This document shows, in pieces, positions 8,125 through 17,597 of a stretch of DNA of 53,097 nt. Within the stretch, counting starts at the first letter, position 1, and the number at the start of each line of letters is the position of its first letter. Below the pieces are notes generated by a model, which saw only the letters and a list, made by a program, of their open reading frames with translations, had not been told where the DNA came from and ran no database searches. Position numbers and translations under genes: made by a program. Source of the DNA: Hymenobacter rubidus (GTDB taxonomy: Bacteria; Bacteroidota; Bacteroidia; Cytophagales; Hymenobacteraceae); assembly GCF_016734815.1 (NCBI RefSeq), contig NZ_JAERQF010000037.1, positions 1 to 53,097 of the forward strand, written 5' to 3'.

Positions 8125-8132
8125 TATATTTG
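8125..8132 (+). promoter_or_regulatory. -7 promoter box for the CarboxypepD-reg gene
   Basis: TATATTTG fits TAnnTTTG, 19 bp before ATG 8151. Together with the opposing box at 8093-8100 it makes a compact divergent promoter, where one regulator dimer could affect both genes. The -33 element is not obvious. Confidence 0.5.
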
Positions 8133-8150
8133 TCTTTCCGCCCTCTGAAC

Positions 8151-8843
8151 ATGCCTGATTCCTTGCGCCTTCCCCGCTTCTTTTCTTTTTTCGTCGTGGC
8201 CCTGTTGGGCACGCTGCTGCTGGCGGCCCCGGCGGCGCACGCCCAGGGCAAGCGCAAAATCATTCAGTTTACGGGCATTGTGGCCACCGGCGACAGCCTG
8301 CTTGGCGTGCCGGGTGCTACCGTCTACGTGCCCAAGGCCGGGCGCGGCACCACGTCCAACGCCTACGGCTATTTCTCGATGGCCGTGCTGGCCGGCGACA
8401 GCATCGTGATTCGCTCGCTGGGCTACGCCAACCAAACCATTGTCATTCCCAAGGATTTTCAGCGGCTGAGCTACTCCGTTATCGTGCAGCTGAAGGAAGA
8501 CGCCACGGTGCTGCCCGAGGTACGCGTGTTTCCCTACACCACCGAGCGCGACTTCAAAAAGGCGTTTCTGGCCCTGCGCCTGCCCACCGAGCGCGGCAGC
8601 GCGGCAGCCGACAACCTGAACCAGGAGCTCATGAACAAGATTTTCCGCACCCAGCCCATGGGCGCGGTGGCCAACTTCCGCCAAACCATGAGCAACCAGC
8701 AGTACAACCAGGACGTGCGCGCCGGCTTCGGCCCCAGCACCTACGCCAACAACCCGCTGCTCAACCCCTTCAGCTGGCTGCAGCTGATTCAGCAGGTGAA
8801 AAAAGGTGAGTTCAAAAAGAAGGCTAGCAACGACGATTACTAG
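8151..8843 (+). CDS. Secreted CarboxypepD-reg-like domain protein
   Basis: A 230-residue protein with a signal peptide (residues 1-31, ending AAPAAHAQ). A CarboxypepD-reg-like beta-sandwich follows at about 38-110: FTGIVATGDSLLGVPGATVYV, then GRGTTSNAYGYFSMAV and IVIRSLGYANQTI. In Bacteroidota this domain usually starts TonB-dependent receptors; here it is followed only by about 110 polar residues without a barrel. It is likely periplasmic or surface-exposed. ATG 8151 follows a promoter box closely. Confidence 0.75.
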   Translation: MPDSLRLPRFFSFFVVALLGTLLLAAPAAHAQGKRKIIQFTGIVATGDSLLGVPGATVYVPKAGRGTTSNAYGYFSMAVLAGDSIVIRSLGYANQTIVIPKDFQRLSYSVIVQLKEDATVLPEVRVFPYTTERDFKKAFLALRLPTERGSAAADNLNQELMNKIFRTQPMGAVANFRQTMSNQQYNQDVRAGFGPSTYANNPLLNPFSWLQLIQQVKKGEFKKKASNDDY

Positions 8844-8886
8844 CGCCAGCTTTTAGCAACGGAACGGCCAGAGCGGAAATCAGGCC

Positions 8887-8984
8887 GTCATGCAGAGCGC
8901 AGCGAAGCATCTCGCGTGTGGTAGTAAGTCAATCGTCAGAGATGAAAGGAAGCACGCGAGATGCTTCGCTGCGCTCTGCATGAC
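8887..8984. repeat. Dispersed palindrome, copy C (perfect 32-bp arms)
   Basis: 8887-8918 and 8953-8984 are exact reverse complements (the left arm starts GTCATGCAGAGCGCAGCGAA). It lies between the CarboxypepD-reg gene and ndh, both plus strand. The 34-bp centre is unpaired. Confidence 0.9.
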
Positions 8985-9084
8985 GTTGTTTTATTTGTGC
9001 TGATAGCAGCAGCCGGTGCCAGCTCCACCATAACCTCAAGGCCATATTTTGGGTTAAGTACTGGTTTGACCCTTGCTTAATTCT

Positions 9085-10458
9085 ATGGATACCAATCTTC
9101 CGGTTTCGGATAAACCCCGTGTGGTCATCATTGGCTGCGGCTTCGGCGGCCTGCGTTTGGCGAAGGCCCTGCGCCATGCGCCGGTGCAGGTAGTGGTGAT
9201 TGACCGCAACAACTACCACAATTTTCAGCCGCTGCTGTATCAGGTAGCCACCGGCGCCCTCGAAGCCGATAGCATTGCCTACCCCATCCGGAAAATTTTT
9301 GCGGGCCAGCAAAATTTCTTCTACCGCATGGCCGACGTGCAGCGAGTGGAGCCAAGCACCAACACGGTGGTAACCAGCGTAGGCGACATTCGCTACGATT
9401 ACCTGGTGCTGGCCACCGGCTCGCTCACCAATTTCTTTGGGCTGGAAAGCATCGAGCGCAACGCCATGCAGATAAAGAGCATCCCGAATGCACTGAACCT
9501 GCGAAGCTTCATCTTTCAGAATTTTGAAAAAGCGCTGCTCACCGAAGACCCGGCCGAGAAGCAGGCCCTGCTCAACATTGTGGTGGTAGGCGGCGGCCCT
9601 ACGGGTGTGGAAATCAGCGGCTCGCTGGCCGAAATGCGCAAACACGTGCTGCCCAAAGACTACCCGGAGCTGGATTTGCGGCACATGCAGATTTTTCTGG
9701 TTGAGGCCGGCCCGGCGCTGCTGGGGCCCATGTCGCCCAAGTCGCAGGCCGATGCCAAGCGGTACATGGACGATTTGGGCGTGCTGGTACACCTCAACAC
9801 GTCCATCAAACGCTACGAGGGCGGCAAAGCTTATTTTTCGGATACGGATTTCATCCCCACCGAAAACCTGGTGTGGGCCGCTGGCGTGAACGGCGCCGAG
9901 GTGCCCGGCCTGCCCACCGAAGTAGTGACCCGCAACAAGCGCATCAACGTGAACCGGTGGAACCAGGTGCAGGGCCTGACCAACGTGTTTGCCATTGGCG
10001 ACGTGGCCAACATGGTGACCGAGGACATGCCCCGCGGCCTGCCCATGCTGGCTCCCGTGGCCCAGCAGCACGCCGACCTACTGGCCGAAAACCTCCAGCG
10101 CCTACTGCGCAACGAAACACCCAAAGACTTTGTGTATAACAACAAAGGCTCGATGGCTATTGTGAGCCGCAACAAAGCCGTGGTGGACCTGCCGCGCGAC
10201 GTGCACTTCAACGGCTTCTTCGGCTGGCTCACCTGGCTGTTTGTGCACCTGATGACGCTGGTGGGATTCCGCAACAAGGTGGTGGCCTTCGTGGACTGGG
10301 CCTTCAGCTACTTCAGCTCCGACCAGGCCCTGCGCCTCATCATCCGGCCCTTCAGCCGCCGCGATGTGAAGGACGACCAGGGCAAGAAAAGCGCCGAGCA
10401 CCGCACCGCTACGGCCGAGTATAATCCGACGCCGCCGGCTATTCAGGCGCCGGCGTAG
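9085..10458 (+). CDS. ndh: Type II NADH dehydrogenase (NDH-2), FAD-dependent
   Basis: A 457-residue two-dinucleotide-fold flavoprotein. VVIIGCGFGGLRLAK near the N-terminus binds FAD, VVVGGGPTGVEISGSLAE (about 170-187) binds NADH, and NVFAIGDVA (about 300) is the second FAD contact. The C-terminal FRNKVVAFVDWAFSYF is the amphipathic or membrane-touching segment typical of NDH-2. It oxidises NADH and reduces quinone without pumping protons. ATG 9085 is preferred to an upstream in-frame start at 9073. The cell also carries complex I genes (42.6-51.2 kb), so this offers a non-coupled alternative entry of electrons. Confidence 0.88.
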   Translation: MDTNLPVSDKPRVVIIGCGFGGLRLAKALRHAPVQVVVIDRNNYHNFQPLLYQVATGALEADSIAYPIRKIFAGQQNFFYRMADVQRVEPSTNTVVTSVGDIRYDYLVLATGSLTNFFGLESIERNAMQIKSIPNALNLRSFIFQNFEKALLTEDPAEKQALLNIVVVGGGPTGVEISGSLAEMRKHVLPKDYPELDLRHMQIFLVEAGPALLGPMSPKSQADAKRYMDDLGVLVHLNTSIKRYEGGKAYFSDTDFIPTENLVWAAGVNGAEVPGLPTEVVTRNKRINVNRWNQVQGLTNVFAIGDVANMVTEDMPRGLPMLAPVAQQHADLLAENLQRLLRNETPKDFVYNNKGSMAIVSRNKAVVDLPRDVHFNGFFGWLTWLFVHLMTLVGFRNKVVAFVDWAFSYFSSDQALRLIIRPFSRRDVKDDQGKKSAEHRTATAEYNPTPPAIQAPA

Positions 10459-10497
10459 GGTTTTTGTGGACGGCTAGCAGGAAAAGGCTTCAAAACG

Positions 10498-10531
10498 GTC
10501 ATGCTGAGCGGAGTCGAAGCATCTCTACCGC
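10498..10531. repeat. Half copy of the dispersed palindrome (left arm only)
   Basis: GTCATGCTGAGCGGAGTCGA followed by AGCATCTCTACCGC equals the left arm of copy D at 10591 apart from GTCATG against GTCCTG. No right arm follows; a complete copy lies 60 bp downstream. Confidence 0.7.
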
Positions 10532-10590
10532 AGGAGTAATCCAATCGAGAGGATTTAAGTAGTCAAGCAAAAGTAGACGGACAGTAAAAA

Positions 10591-10688
10591 GAACGTCCTG
10601 CTGAGCGGAGTCGAAGCATCTCTACCGCGTAGGTAATTTGATTTACTCTGGCGGTAGAGATGCTTCGACTCCGCTCAGCAGGACGTTC
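10591..10688. repeat. Dispersed palindrome, copy D (perfect 38-bp arms)
   Basis: 10591-10628 and 10651-10688 are exact reverse complements, starting GAACGTCCTGCTGAGCGGAG. The 22-bp loop is AT-rich. It is positioned between two convergent genes (ndh and the M16 gene) and could act as a bidirectional 3' structure. Confidence 0.9.
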
Positions 10689-10706
10689 ATTTCAACCGAA
10701 AAAGCA

Positions 10707-11996
10707 CTACTCCCCTACCGGCCCTGCAATTACAATGTGCAAGTCCTCCGGCGCGAAATAGTGTTGCGCCAGTTCGCGTAGCGTCTCGGCGTCTACGGCC
10801 TCGGTTTGCTGCACAAATTGGGTGTAATAATCGGCGGGCAGGCCCAGGAAAATCAGGTTTTTGTACTTGTCGCACTGCTCGAATACAGTGGAAAGCTCAT
10901 TGGCAAACTTGCCTAGAATGTAGTTTTTCACCGTTTCCAACTCTTCGGCCGGAATCAGCTCTTCCTGCAAGCGGCGCAGCTCTAGCTGAATTTCGCTCAC
11001 GGCAAAGTCGGCACTTTCGCCCTTCACATCGGTTCCGATGACGAGCGAGGTACCGAACTCCCGCGGGGCTACGCTGGCGTAGATACCGTAAGTCAATCCC
11101 TTGTCTTCCCGGATGTTGCGCATCAGGCGCGAACCGAAATAGCCCCCAAACACATTCACCAGCAGCTTCAGTCGATGGGTATCGGGGTGGGTGGGCGCCG
11201 GCCAGCGGCGGCCCATTCGAATGGACGATTGCAGGCTACCAGCCACCGGCACCCGGTCGGTAGCCAACACCACTGGTTGAGCCAGCGCTACCGTGGCCGG
11301 TGAGGCGGACGCGCCGGCACCGGTCGCCGACGGGTGGCCAAAGGCAGCGGCTACCAATTCTCGCTCGGCCGCCACGTCGCCGCACAGAAATATTTCGGCG
11401 TTGCCAAACGAGTAAGTGGCTTGGTGAAAGGCCTGGGCTTCGGCCGCCGTCAGGGCTTGGTAGGCGTCGGCATCGAAGGGACGACCGTAAGGCGTTTCGG
11501 CCCCAAAAATAATTTCGTTGAACCGCTCCGTGGCCAGAAAGCTGGTTTTGCGGCGCTCCACCCGCACATTCTGGATGGTGCGGGTTTTGAGCTGGTCCAG
11601 CTCGGCGGCCGGGAAGGCGGGGTTGCGCAGCACATCCACCACCAGCGGCAGCAGCGTAGGCAGGTGCCGGCTGAGGCAATAGAGCGTGAGCGTGGAGCGG
11701 TCGAAACCAGCGTCGCACTCCAGCGAGGCGCCGTAGAAGGCCACTTCGTCGGCAATCTGGCGAGCGGTGCGGGTGGTGGTGCCCTCCAGCAGCATGCGGG
11801 CCGTGAGGGTGGCCAAGCCGGGGCGGGGCTCTGCCACTTTGCCGGCCCGAAATACGACCTGAAGGCGCACCACGGGCTGGGCATCGTTGGCCAGCACATG
11901 GAGCCGGGCGCCACTATCCAACGAGACAACATCAACTGCGGGCAACGCAACGCGGGCCAGCGGCTTAACGGGAGGGGCTATGGTACGGTCGAGCAT
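10707..11996 (-). CDS. M16 family peptidase homologue without the zinc motif
   Basis: A 429-residue protein with the two-lobe M16 layout. In the first lobe, where active members have HxxEH, this protein reads LTARMLLEGTT, so the zinc ligands are missing. The second lobe keeps the Arg/Tyr signature (GGYFGSRLMRNIREDKGLTYGIYAS). This pairing is that of the non-catalytic partner in heterodimeric M16B peptidases such as mitochondrial processing peptidase alpha. No catalytic partner lies next to it. No signal peptide is evident. The start is ATG 11996. Confidence 0.82.
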   Translation of the reverse strand: MLDRTIAPPVKPLARVALPAVDVVSLDSGARLHVLANDAQPVVRLQVVFRAGKVAEPRPGLATLTARMLLEGTTTRTARQIADEVAFYGASLECDAGFDRSTLTLYCLSRHLPTLLPLVVDVLRNPAFPAAELDQLKTRTIQNVRVERRKTSFLATERFNEIIFGAETPYGRPFDADAYQALTAAEAQAFHQATYSFGNAEIFLCGDVAAERELVAAAFGHPSATGAGASASPATVALAQPVVLATDRVPVAGSLQSSIRMGRRWPAPTHPDTHRLKLLVNVFGGYFGSRLMRNIREDKGLTYGIYASVAPREFGTSLVIGTDVKGESADFAVSEIQLELRRLQEELIPAEELETVKNYILGKFANELSTVFEQCDKYKNLIFLGLPADYYTQFVQQTEAVDAETLRELAQHYFAPEDLHIVIAGPVGE

Positions 11997-12036
11997 TTTT
12001 TGCTTAATAAGGAGCAGTGAAACGGTGGGATATGCA

Positions 12037-12082
12037 GAACGTCATGCCGAAAGCAGCCGGGGCTGCTCTCAGCATGACGTTC
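12037..12082. repeat. Dispersed palindrome, short copy E
   Basis: GAACGTCATGC (12037-12047) pairs with GCATGACGTTC at 12072-12082, and AGCAGCC pairs with GGCTGCT inside, giving a hairpin of about 46 bp. It lies between the porV stop and the M16 gene start. Confidence 0.7.
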
Positions 12083-12112
12083 ATTTACGTCGGGGGCTGG
12101 CGCCGACGGAAT

Positions 12113-13348
12113 TTAGTTTGTGGGCGAGCCACTGGTGCCGCCAGCGCCGTTCTGGTCGAAGGCTTCGTCGAGCTTGTTCAGGTTGAAGTGCAGCGACACC
12201 CGAATGGTTTGAGCCAGGGGGTTTGCCTGATTGTTTTGGCCGGTGGGCACTAGGTAGGTTCCATCGATGCCAAATACCTGGTAGCGCACGCCCAGGCCCA
12301 GGCTTAGGTATTGACGGGCGCCTTTGTCGGGCGCTTCGTAGAAATAGCCGCCGCGGGCATACAGCAGGTCGTTGTAGTTGTATTCGAGGCCAGTGGAGAG
12401 GTTGATTTCGCGCAGTTCTTCCTTGAACCCGCCGGGCGCGTCGCTGAACGAATTGAACATGGCGCTGACAATGGGCTGGTTGGCCCGGTCGGCATTTTCC
12501 TGTTTGATGCGGGCTACCTGCACGGGGTCGGCAGCGTTGTACGGCGTTTCGTAGTAGGGCGAGGGCACCAGCAGCTTGGTGGCGTCAAATACCAGCGAAA
12601 TTTTATTGTACTGGTCGATTTCGCGCGTGATGGCCGTGCCCAGCTTCAGCGAGGTAGGCAGGAAGCTGGGGTTCTCGATGTCGTTGTAGGTAATCTTGTT
12701 ACCGATGTTGGAAATCGAAGCGCCAAAAGCCAGGTTGTACAGGCCCGTGCCAATGGTGGCATCTTTGGCGTAGTAGGCCCCCAAGTCGACAGCCGCCGCG
12801 TTGCCGGGGCGGGCGTCGTTGCCGCTGGCGGTGCCCGTCAGGTTGGAGCGGATGTAGCGGGCCGAAGCCCCCACCCCAAAGTTATCGGTCAACTGAATGC
12901 CGTAGGACACCGAAACGGCGTATTCCTTGGGGTTAAAAGAGCCCTGGGGAATATTCTGGCCGTTGCGGTAGTCAATGGTGCCCAAATCAAAATACATCAG
13001 CGAAGCCCCGAAGGCGGAGCGCTGCCCCACCTTGCCGTAGCCCGAGAGGTACGACAGGCTCATGTCGTCGGTAATGTTGCGCAGCCAGGGCGAGTACGAC
13101 AGCGAGGCCCCGTACTTGTACTGCTCGAAGCCCAGCTTGCCTGGGTTGAAGTAGGCCGCGTTGGCGTCGGGCGAGGTAGCCACGCCCGCTTCTCCCAGGG
13201 CCGAGGCCCGCGAATCGGGGCTCAGCGTGAGAATGGGCACGGCCGTGGTAATCACGGTTTGTTGGTTAGTCTGAGCCTGGGCCGCGGCCGAAGCGGCCAG
13301 CAAGCTGGCGACCAGTGCCACGCGTGAACTTGAAAAGAGAGGCTGCAT
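12113..13348 (-). CDS. porV: Type IX secretion system outer-membrane protein PorV
   Basis: A 411-residue protein with a signal peptide ending AAAQAQ. PorV hallmarks follow: ITTAVPILTLSPDSRASALGEAGVATSPDANAAYFNPGKLGF near the mature N-terminus, then repeated strands of a FadL-like 14-strand barrel ending in a polar tail. PorV shuttles T9SS cargo and binds the C-terminal-domain signal at the outer membrane. ATG 13348 begins the signal peptide. Its neighbour porU ends 49 bp upstream on the same strand, the usual porU-porV order in Bacteroidota. Confidence 0.88.
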   Translation of the reverse strand: MQPLFSSSRVALVASLLAASAAAQAQTNQQTVITTAVPILTLSPDSRASALGEAGVATSPDANAAYFNPGKLGFEQYKYGASLSYSPWLRNITDDMSLSYLSGYGKVGQRSAFGASLMYFDLGTIDYRNGQNIPQGSFNPKEYAVSVSYGIQLTDNFGVGASARYIRSNLTGTASGNDARPGNAAAVDLGAYYAKDATIGTGLYNLAFGASISNIGNKITYNDIENPSFLPTSLKLGTAITREIDQYNKISLVFDATKLLVPSPYYETPYNAADPVQVARIKQENADRANQPIVSAMFNSFSDAPGGFKEELREINLSTGLEYNYNDLLYARGGYFYEAPDKGARQYLSLGLGVRYQVFGIDGTYLVPTGQNNQANPLAQTIRVSLHFNLNKLDEAFDQNGAGGTSGSPTN

Positions 13349-13397
13349 AAAGGGGATAAGGGAGGCCATGCGCGGCCCGGGCGCAAAGAAAAGCGGA

Positions 13398-16300
13398 TTA
13401 ATTGAGGATAACGAGTTTTTCGTACTTCGAAGCCACCGTGCCGTGCAGCTGCGAGCGCACACTCAGGCGGTACACATACACCCCACGGGCCAGCTGGCCG
13501 TCGAAGTCGTCGCGGCCGTTCCAGGTAATGCTTTTCTGGTGCGACTCACTGTTCGATACCACCGCACTGAGGGTACGCACCAGGTGGCCGGCAACGGTAA
13601 AAATCTGCACCTGCACGTCCAGGTTGTCGGCTTCGCCGCCGGCCTGGTTGTGGTCAAACAGAAACGTAGTGGAGTTGGCAAACGGATTGGGATAATTCAG
13701 GACATGCGAGAGAGCGAGCTTTTCGTTCTGGGCCACCACAAACTCAATGTCCTTTTCAGCCGAGTTGTTGTAGGTATCCCAGGCTTTGAGCGTGAGCGAG
13801 TGCGGCCCGGTTGCCAAGTCCTTGAACAGGTTGTTGACGCGACCGGAGCGGAAATCCCCAACGCTCGATACGTAGCTGTCGTTCAGCACGACGATTTTAT
13901 TGGGGTCGTGGTCGAGCACCGCCGTGATGTCGTGCCCAATGCCGGCCCCCGTGGTGTTGATGCCGCTGGAGTCGCTCAGCTGCGCCAGCAGCGTCGTCGT
14001 CTGGGCAGTTAGCCCCCCAAAAACAAACGATTCGCTGTCCATGAACAGCTTGATGTCGGGCGGGGTGTTGTCAACTGGGAAGTTGCGCGCCGCGCCGCCT
14101 ACGCGCATCTGCTGGTAGCCGTTGGCGTCGACCGCGTGGGAGGCATCGTAGGCATACATGCTGATTTTACCAAGGTCTGTTTTGTAGTTGATGTCCTTGG
14201 GCACCACAAACTCTACGCTGAACTGCCCATTCACCACATTGGCCTGCCCGCCATACACCACGCTTTCCTGCACCGAAATGGGAATGGGGGTATCCGCGGG
14301 TTCGTTGCCCAAGGTCATTACCGAAGTCGGCTTGTCATAAATTGTGACTTGAGCACGGCCCGTAAACGAACTGTTGAGCGCGCCGTTGTTCGTCAGGTGG
14401 CCTTTCAGGCGGATGCGCGCCAGCGCCTGAATGGTATCGGCCACTGCCCATGCCTTATTTACCCGGCGGCGGATGCTATCCAGCACCACCGTTTGCTTGG
14501 GGTAGGCCAACGTCATGGTGGGGTCGGCCAGCAAGGTATAGCTGCGGTTGTTGATGCCCCCACCCGGGAAATCATTTTTGGTTTTTACCACCACCGTGCC
14601 AATGTTCGGCATCTGCCCGTTGAGGGGCTGCAGCACGCGGGGAAAATAATACTGCATGAGCTGCGAGTTACTGCCGGCTTCGACCACGCGAACCGTGGTA
14701 AACAGACCAATGGCACCGCCCGCGGTATTATCGGTCAGCAGCTGCTCGCCGGCCGAAAGAAAATCGGGGTTATCATAAGCAGCGAAATCGCAGGTACCCG
14801 TGACGAAAAACGCCAGATTATTGGGATTATGCATGGCCTGCACCGAAGCATTGGTCAGAATTTGCTCATCCGTCCAGCCTTTAGGCCCTCCGTGGCCCAG
14901 ATAATGCACAATCAGCGAGCCCTGTTCGACCGACTGGTCGATGGCGTGGCTGGCTTCGGGCGAACGTTGGCCTGCCGCCACAGACAGTTGTGGATACAGG
15001 TCCAGGTACACCTTGTGCACGTTGTAGACCGGTGCTGTGTTCTGAATAATGCCGGCCATTTTATCGGAGCCGAGAGTATTATCTACGAAGAGGTTGCCAT
15101 TGCCGTCATCGGCCACCAGCGTAATACGGTTGCGCCATTTGCCGTAAGAAGCCGTCGCGTCGTAGCCAATAATCTTATCCACTACCTGCCGCGCTTGCTC
15201 TGCATTGGTTTTCTCGCCCTTATCCATGCGTACCGGCAGGCGGCCTACGCCTGCATCAAGGAGTTCGGTACCAGGGATTAGCTCATTCCACTCGCCCTCG
15301 TTGTCGTCGAGCAGCACGTAATAATCATCCGAAGAATAAGTAGACTGACCGAATGCCCCGCCCCCGCCAACGAATGGTGACAGTGACTCCCTCGACTCAT
15401 ACGTAGGGACGTAGTTTTGATTGAATGCGTCAAAATCGGCGTCGTTCTTAAAGGGAGTACGCTCTTTTTTAAACCAATCCGGTTCAAATGCCTGGTCATT
15501 ATAAACGTCGGACTTGTAGTCAAACGAGGCATCGCCGAAGAGCAGCAACTGCATTTGCCGGCCGGCTGGGGCAAGGTCATAGAGCTGCTTCATGAGGTCG
15601 CGAATGGCCGTCACGTCCTGTCCACCGGAACCGTACTCGTTGTATACCTGTGACGTAGTCACTACTGCCACGCGCAGGTTGTCGTGGGTAGTGCGGTAGT
15701 TGCCCAGCCGCACAGCCTGCGCATAGAAGGCCGGGTGCGTCACGATGAGCAAATCGATTAACGAATTGGGGTTCTGGTTGAGCGCATGCAGGTCCTGGTT
15801 TGGCAGCTTGGCCTTGCTGAACGGGCGAGGCGTGGCGAACGTGCCACTGGGTTGCAGGGCCACAAATTCGCGCAACGTATCGGCCGGGGCTACAAAAGCA
15901 GAATTGACAAGGGGACGAGCCACCGGATGACGCGGATTGGTAACATCCCACACCACCATACCCGCCGGGGCGCTGTTCACCACATAATTGACCGTGCCCG
16001 TTGGTACTACCGGGGTCGCCTTGCGAAACGACAGCTGCGAACCGCTGAGCTTGATTAGGCGCTCGGCATTAATGTCTACAAAGTCCAGGTAGCCACTGGC
16101 ATTGCCATCGGGACTGTTGTACGTGATGCCGACCGTGAGTTCAGTACCCAGAGAAGAGGGGGTCACCTGCCTCACCACGGTGCTGCTCGGCACAATGACG
16201 TAACTACTATTGGTCAGGCCTACCGAGAAGAGGGCGCTGAAATCCCCTGGGTATCGCTCGTCCATATCCTGTGTTCCCAGCGGCGTGTTGTTAAGCGTCA

Positions 16301-17450
16301 GCTGGAAATTGCTAGGGGTGGCCGAGCCAGCCACCAGCGACGTGACCACGCGCACCGGCGAGCCGGCCACCAAATCGGAAATGTTACTGAATTTTATGTC
16401 CTTTTGCCCGCCTACCCGGAAGCCTTCGCCCACCCAGTTGCGGCCGGAGTGCATAAGGTTCAGGAGGTCGTGCTCGTAAAAGTCGCGGTAAGTAAAAGTG
16501 GTGACCGTAGGAGTGGCGCTGGAGGCAGTGAGGGCCGGCGCAGTGGGCACTCGCAGGCCCGGCGTGCTGTTCACGGTCACGAAGTAGTAGGCAGTGTCGG
16601 TATAGATATTACTGCGGTGCTTGAACATTTCGCCCTGCTTTTCCCAGGTATGGGCGCCGGGCGAGTAGAACAGGAAATATTCGTTGTCATCCAGCACGTT
16701 GTCTCTGTTGTTATCGACAAACATGATGTGATTTTCCACCAAGTCATCGGGGCGCCAGGTGGCGTTGGGCTGGGGCAGGATGCCGGTGCCATTGCCGTAG
16801 ATGTGCAGGTTGTTGGGATTTACCGTTTGGGTGAGTCCCATCTTAGCCAGCGTGGCCTTGTCGAGCTTATAGATTACATCTTTGTTACCGGTTTCGCTGG
16901 GGGCTACGCCCATCTTGTACCAGTCGCCGGTACGCAGCACGGAGTGGTCGGCATGCGAGCGCACGCCGGCCATCCCCCGCGCCGCAGTGGGAGCGTTATC
17001 AATCAGATAATTATAATCGAACGAGACCAGCCGCTCAGGCTGCCCGGTTTGAGGGCTGAGGCGTACCGGCCGCAGGGTAACGTAGCTAATGACCCGCTTC
17101 ATTTCCAGGCCCGTCACGAGTCTCACCTCCGGCCCGGCAGGCAGCTTGCCAGCGGTATAGAGTCGGGCGTCGGCCGCCGAAAAGGGCTCGTACACCAAGT
17201 TGGCCAGCTGGCCCTGCTGCACCGATGCATCTACCCGCAGGCTGAACCAGCCCACTTGGTCATCCAGGCCCAGCTGGGCTCCTTGATACACGGGTACTTT
17301 CTGCTTGCGGACGGCGCGGGAAGGCACTTCGGCATAGCCACCCCAAACAATTTTGCCGTGGGCAACGGCCGTGCCACCCGACTGGGCCCGTGCCGGCCCA
17401 ACGGCTGCTAATAGTCCCGCAAGTGCAACAAAGAGGAAAAAAGAGCGCAT
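13398..17450 (-). CDS. porU: Type IX secretion system sortase PorU
   Basis: A 1350-residue protein with a signal peptide (MRSFFLFVALAGLLAAVGPARAQ) and a long N-terminal beta region. A C25 (gingipain-like) peptidase domain follows at about 600-960, with catalytic His853 in HYLGHGGPKGW and Cys887 in TGTCDFAAYD. A beta-sandwich region comes next, and the last 80 residues form a type A C-terminal domain (NYPNPFANSTTFLF, then ITWNGRDDFDGQLARGVYVYRL). PorU removes the C-terminal signal from T9SS cargo and attaches the protein to the cell surface; its own CTD keeps it with PorV. ATG 17450 is used because it starts the signal peptide; in-frame starts further upstream are unlikely. Confidence 0.9.
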   Translation of the reverse strand: MRSFFLFVALAGLLAAVGPARAQSGGTAVAHGKIVWGGYAEVPSRAVRKQKVPVYQGAQLGLDDQVGWFSLRVDASVQQGQLANLVYEPFSAADARLYTAGKLPAGPEVRLVTGLEMKRVISYVTLRPVRLSPQTGQPERLVSFDYNYLIDNAPTAARGMAGVRSHADHSVLRTGDWYKMGVAPSETGNKDVIYKLDKATLAKMGLTQTVNPNNLHIYGNGTGILPQPNATWRPDDLVENHIMFVDNNRDNVLDDNEYFLFYSPGAHTWEKQGEMFKHRSNIYTDTAYYFVTVNSTPGLRVPTAPALTASSATPTVTTFTYRDFYEHDLLNLMHSGRNWVGEGFRVGGQKDIKFSNISDLVAGSPVRVVTSLVAGSATPSNFQLTLNNTPLGTQDMDERYPGDFSALFSVGLTNSSYVIVPSSTVVRQVTPSSLGTELTVGITYNSPDGNASGYLDFVDINAERLIKLSGSQLSFRKATPVVPTGTVNYVVNSAPAGMVVWDVTNPRHPVARPLVNSAFVAPADTLREFVALQPSGTFATPRPFSKAKLPNQDLHALNQNPNSLIDLLIVTHPAFYAQAVRLGNYRTTHDNLRVAVVTTSQVYNEYGSGGQDVTAIRDLMKQLYDLAPAGRQMQLLLFGDASFDYKSDVYNDQAFEPDWFKKERTPFKNDADFDAFNQNYVPTYESRESLSPFVGGGGAFGQSTYSSDDYYVLLDDNEGEWNELIPGTELLDAGVGRLPVRMDKGEKTNAEQARQVVDKIIGYDATASYGKWRNRITLVADDGNGNLFVDNTLGSDKMAGIIQNTAPVYNVHKVYLDLYPQLSVAAGQRSPEASHAIDQSVEQGSLIVHYLGHGGPKGWTDEQILTNASVQAMHNPNNLAFFVTGTCDFAAYDNPDFLSAGEQLLTDNTAGGAIGLFTTVRVVEAGSNSQLMQYYFPRVLQPLNGQMPNIGTVVVKTKNDFPGGGINNRSYTLLADPTMTLAYPKQTVVLDSIRRRVNKAWAVADTIQALARIRLKGHLTNNGALNSSFTGRAQVTIYDKPTSVMTLGNEPADTPIPISVQESVVYGGQANVVNGQFSVEFVVPKDINYKTDLGKISMYAYDASHAVDANGYQQMRVGGAARNFPVDNTPPDIKLFMDSESFVFGGLTAQTTTLLAQLSDSSGINTTGAGIGHDITAVLDHDPNKIVVLNDSYVSSVGDFRSGRVNNLFKDLATGPHSLTLKAWDTYNNSAEKDIEFVVAQNEKLALSHVLNYPNPFANSTTFLFDHNQAGGEADNLDVQVQIFTVAGHLVRTLSAVVSNSESHQKSITWNGRDDFDGQLARGVYVYRLSVRSQLHGTVASKYEKLVILN

Positions 17451-17597
17451 ACTTGTTGATTTTTGAAACCCGTCTTTGCTGTGCGAAACTCTCAGGGAGA
17501 TGGCCCCGCAACAGTGCTGCCGGTTATCAGGTTCATCCGGTAGTGGCTTCTTAACAACCAAATACTCCATTTATTGTAGTCACTGTACCAAAGTTGG

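Noticed and set aside
16404..17411. 335-codon plus-strand frame
   Set aside because: Antisense of porU, which has clear domains in the opposite direction.
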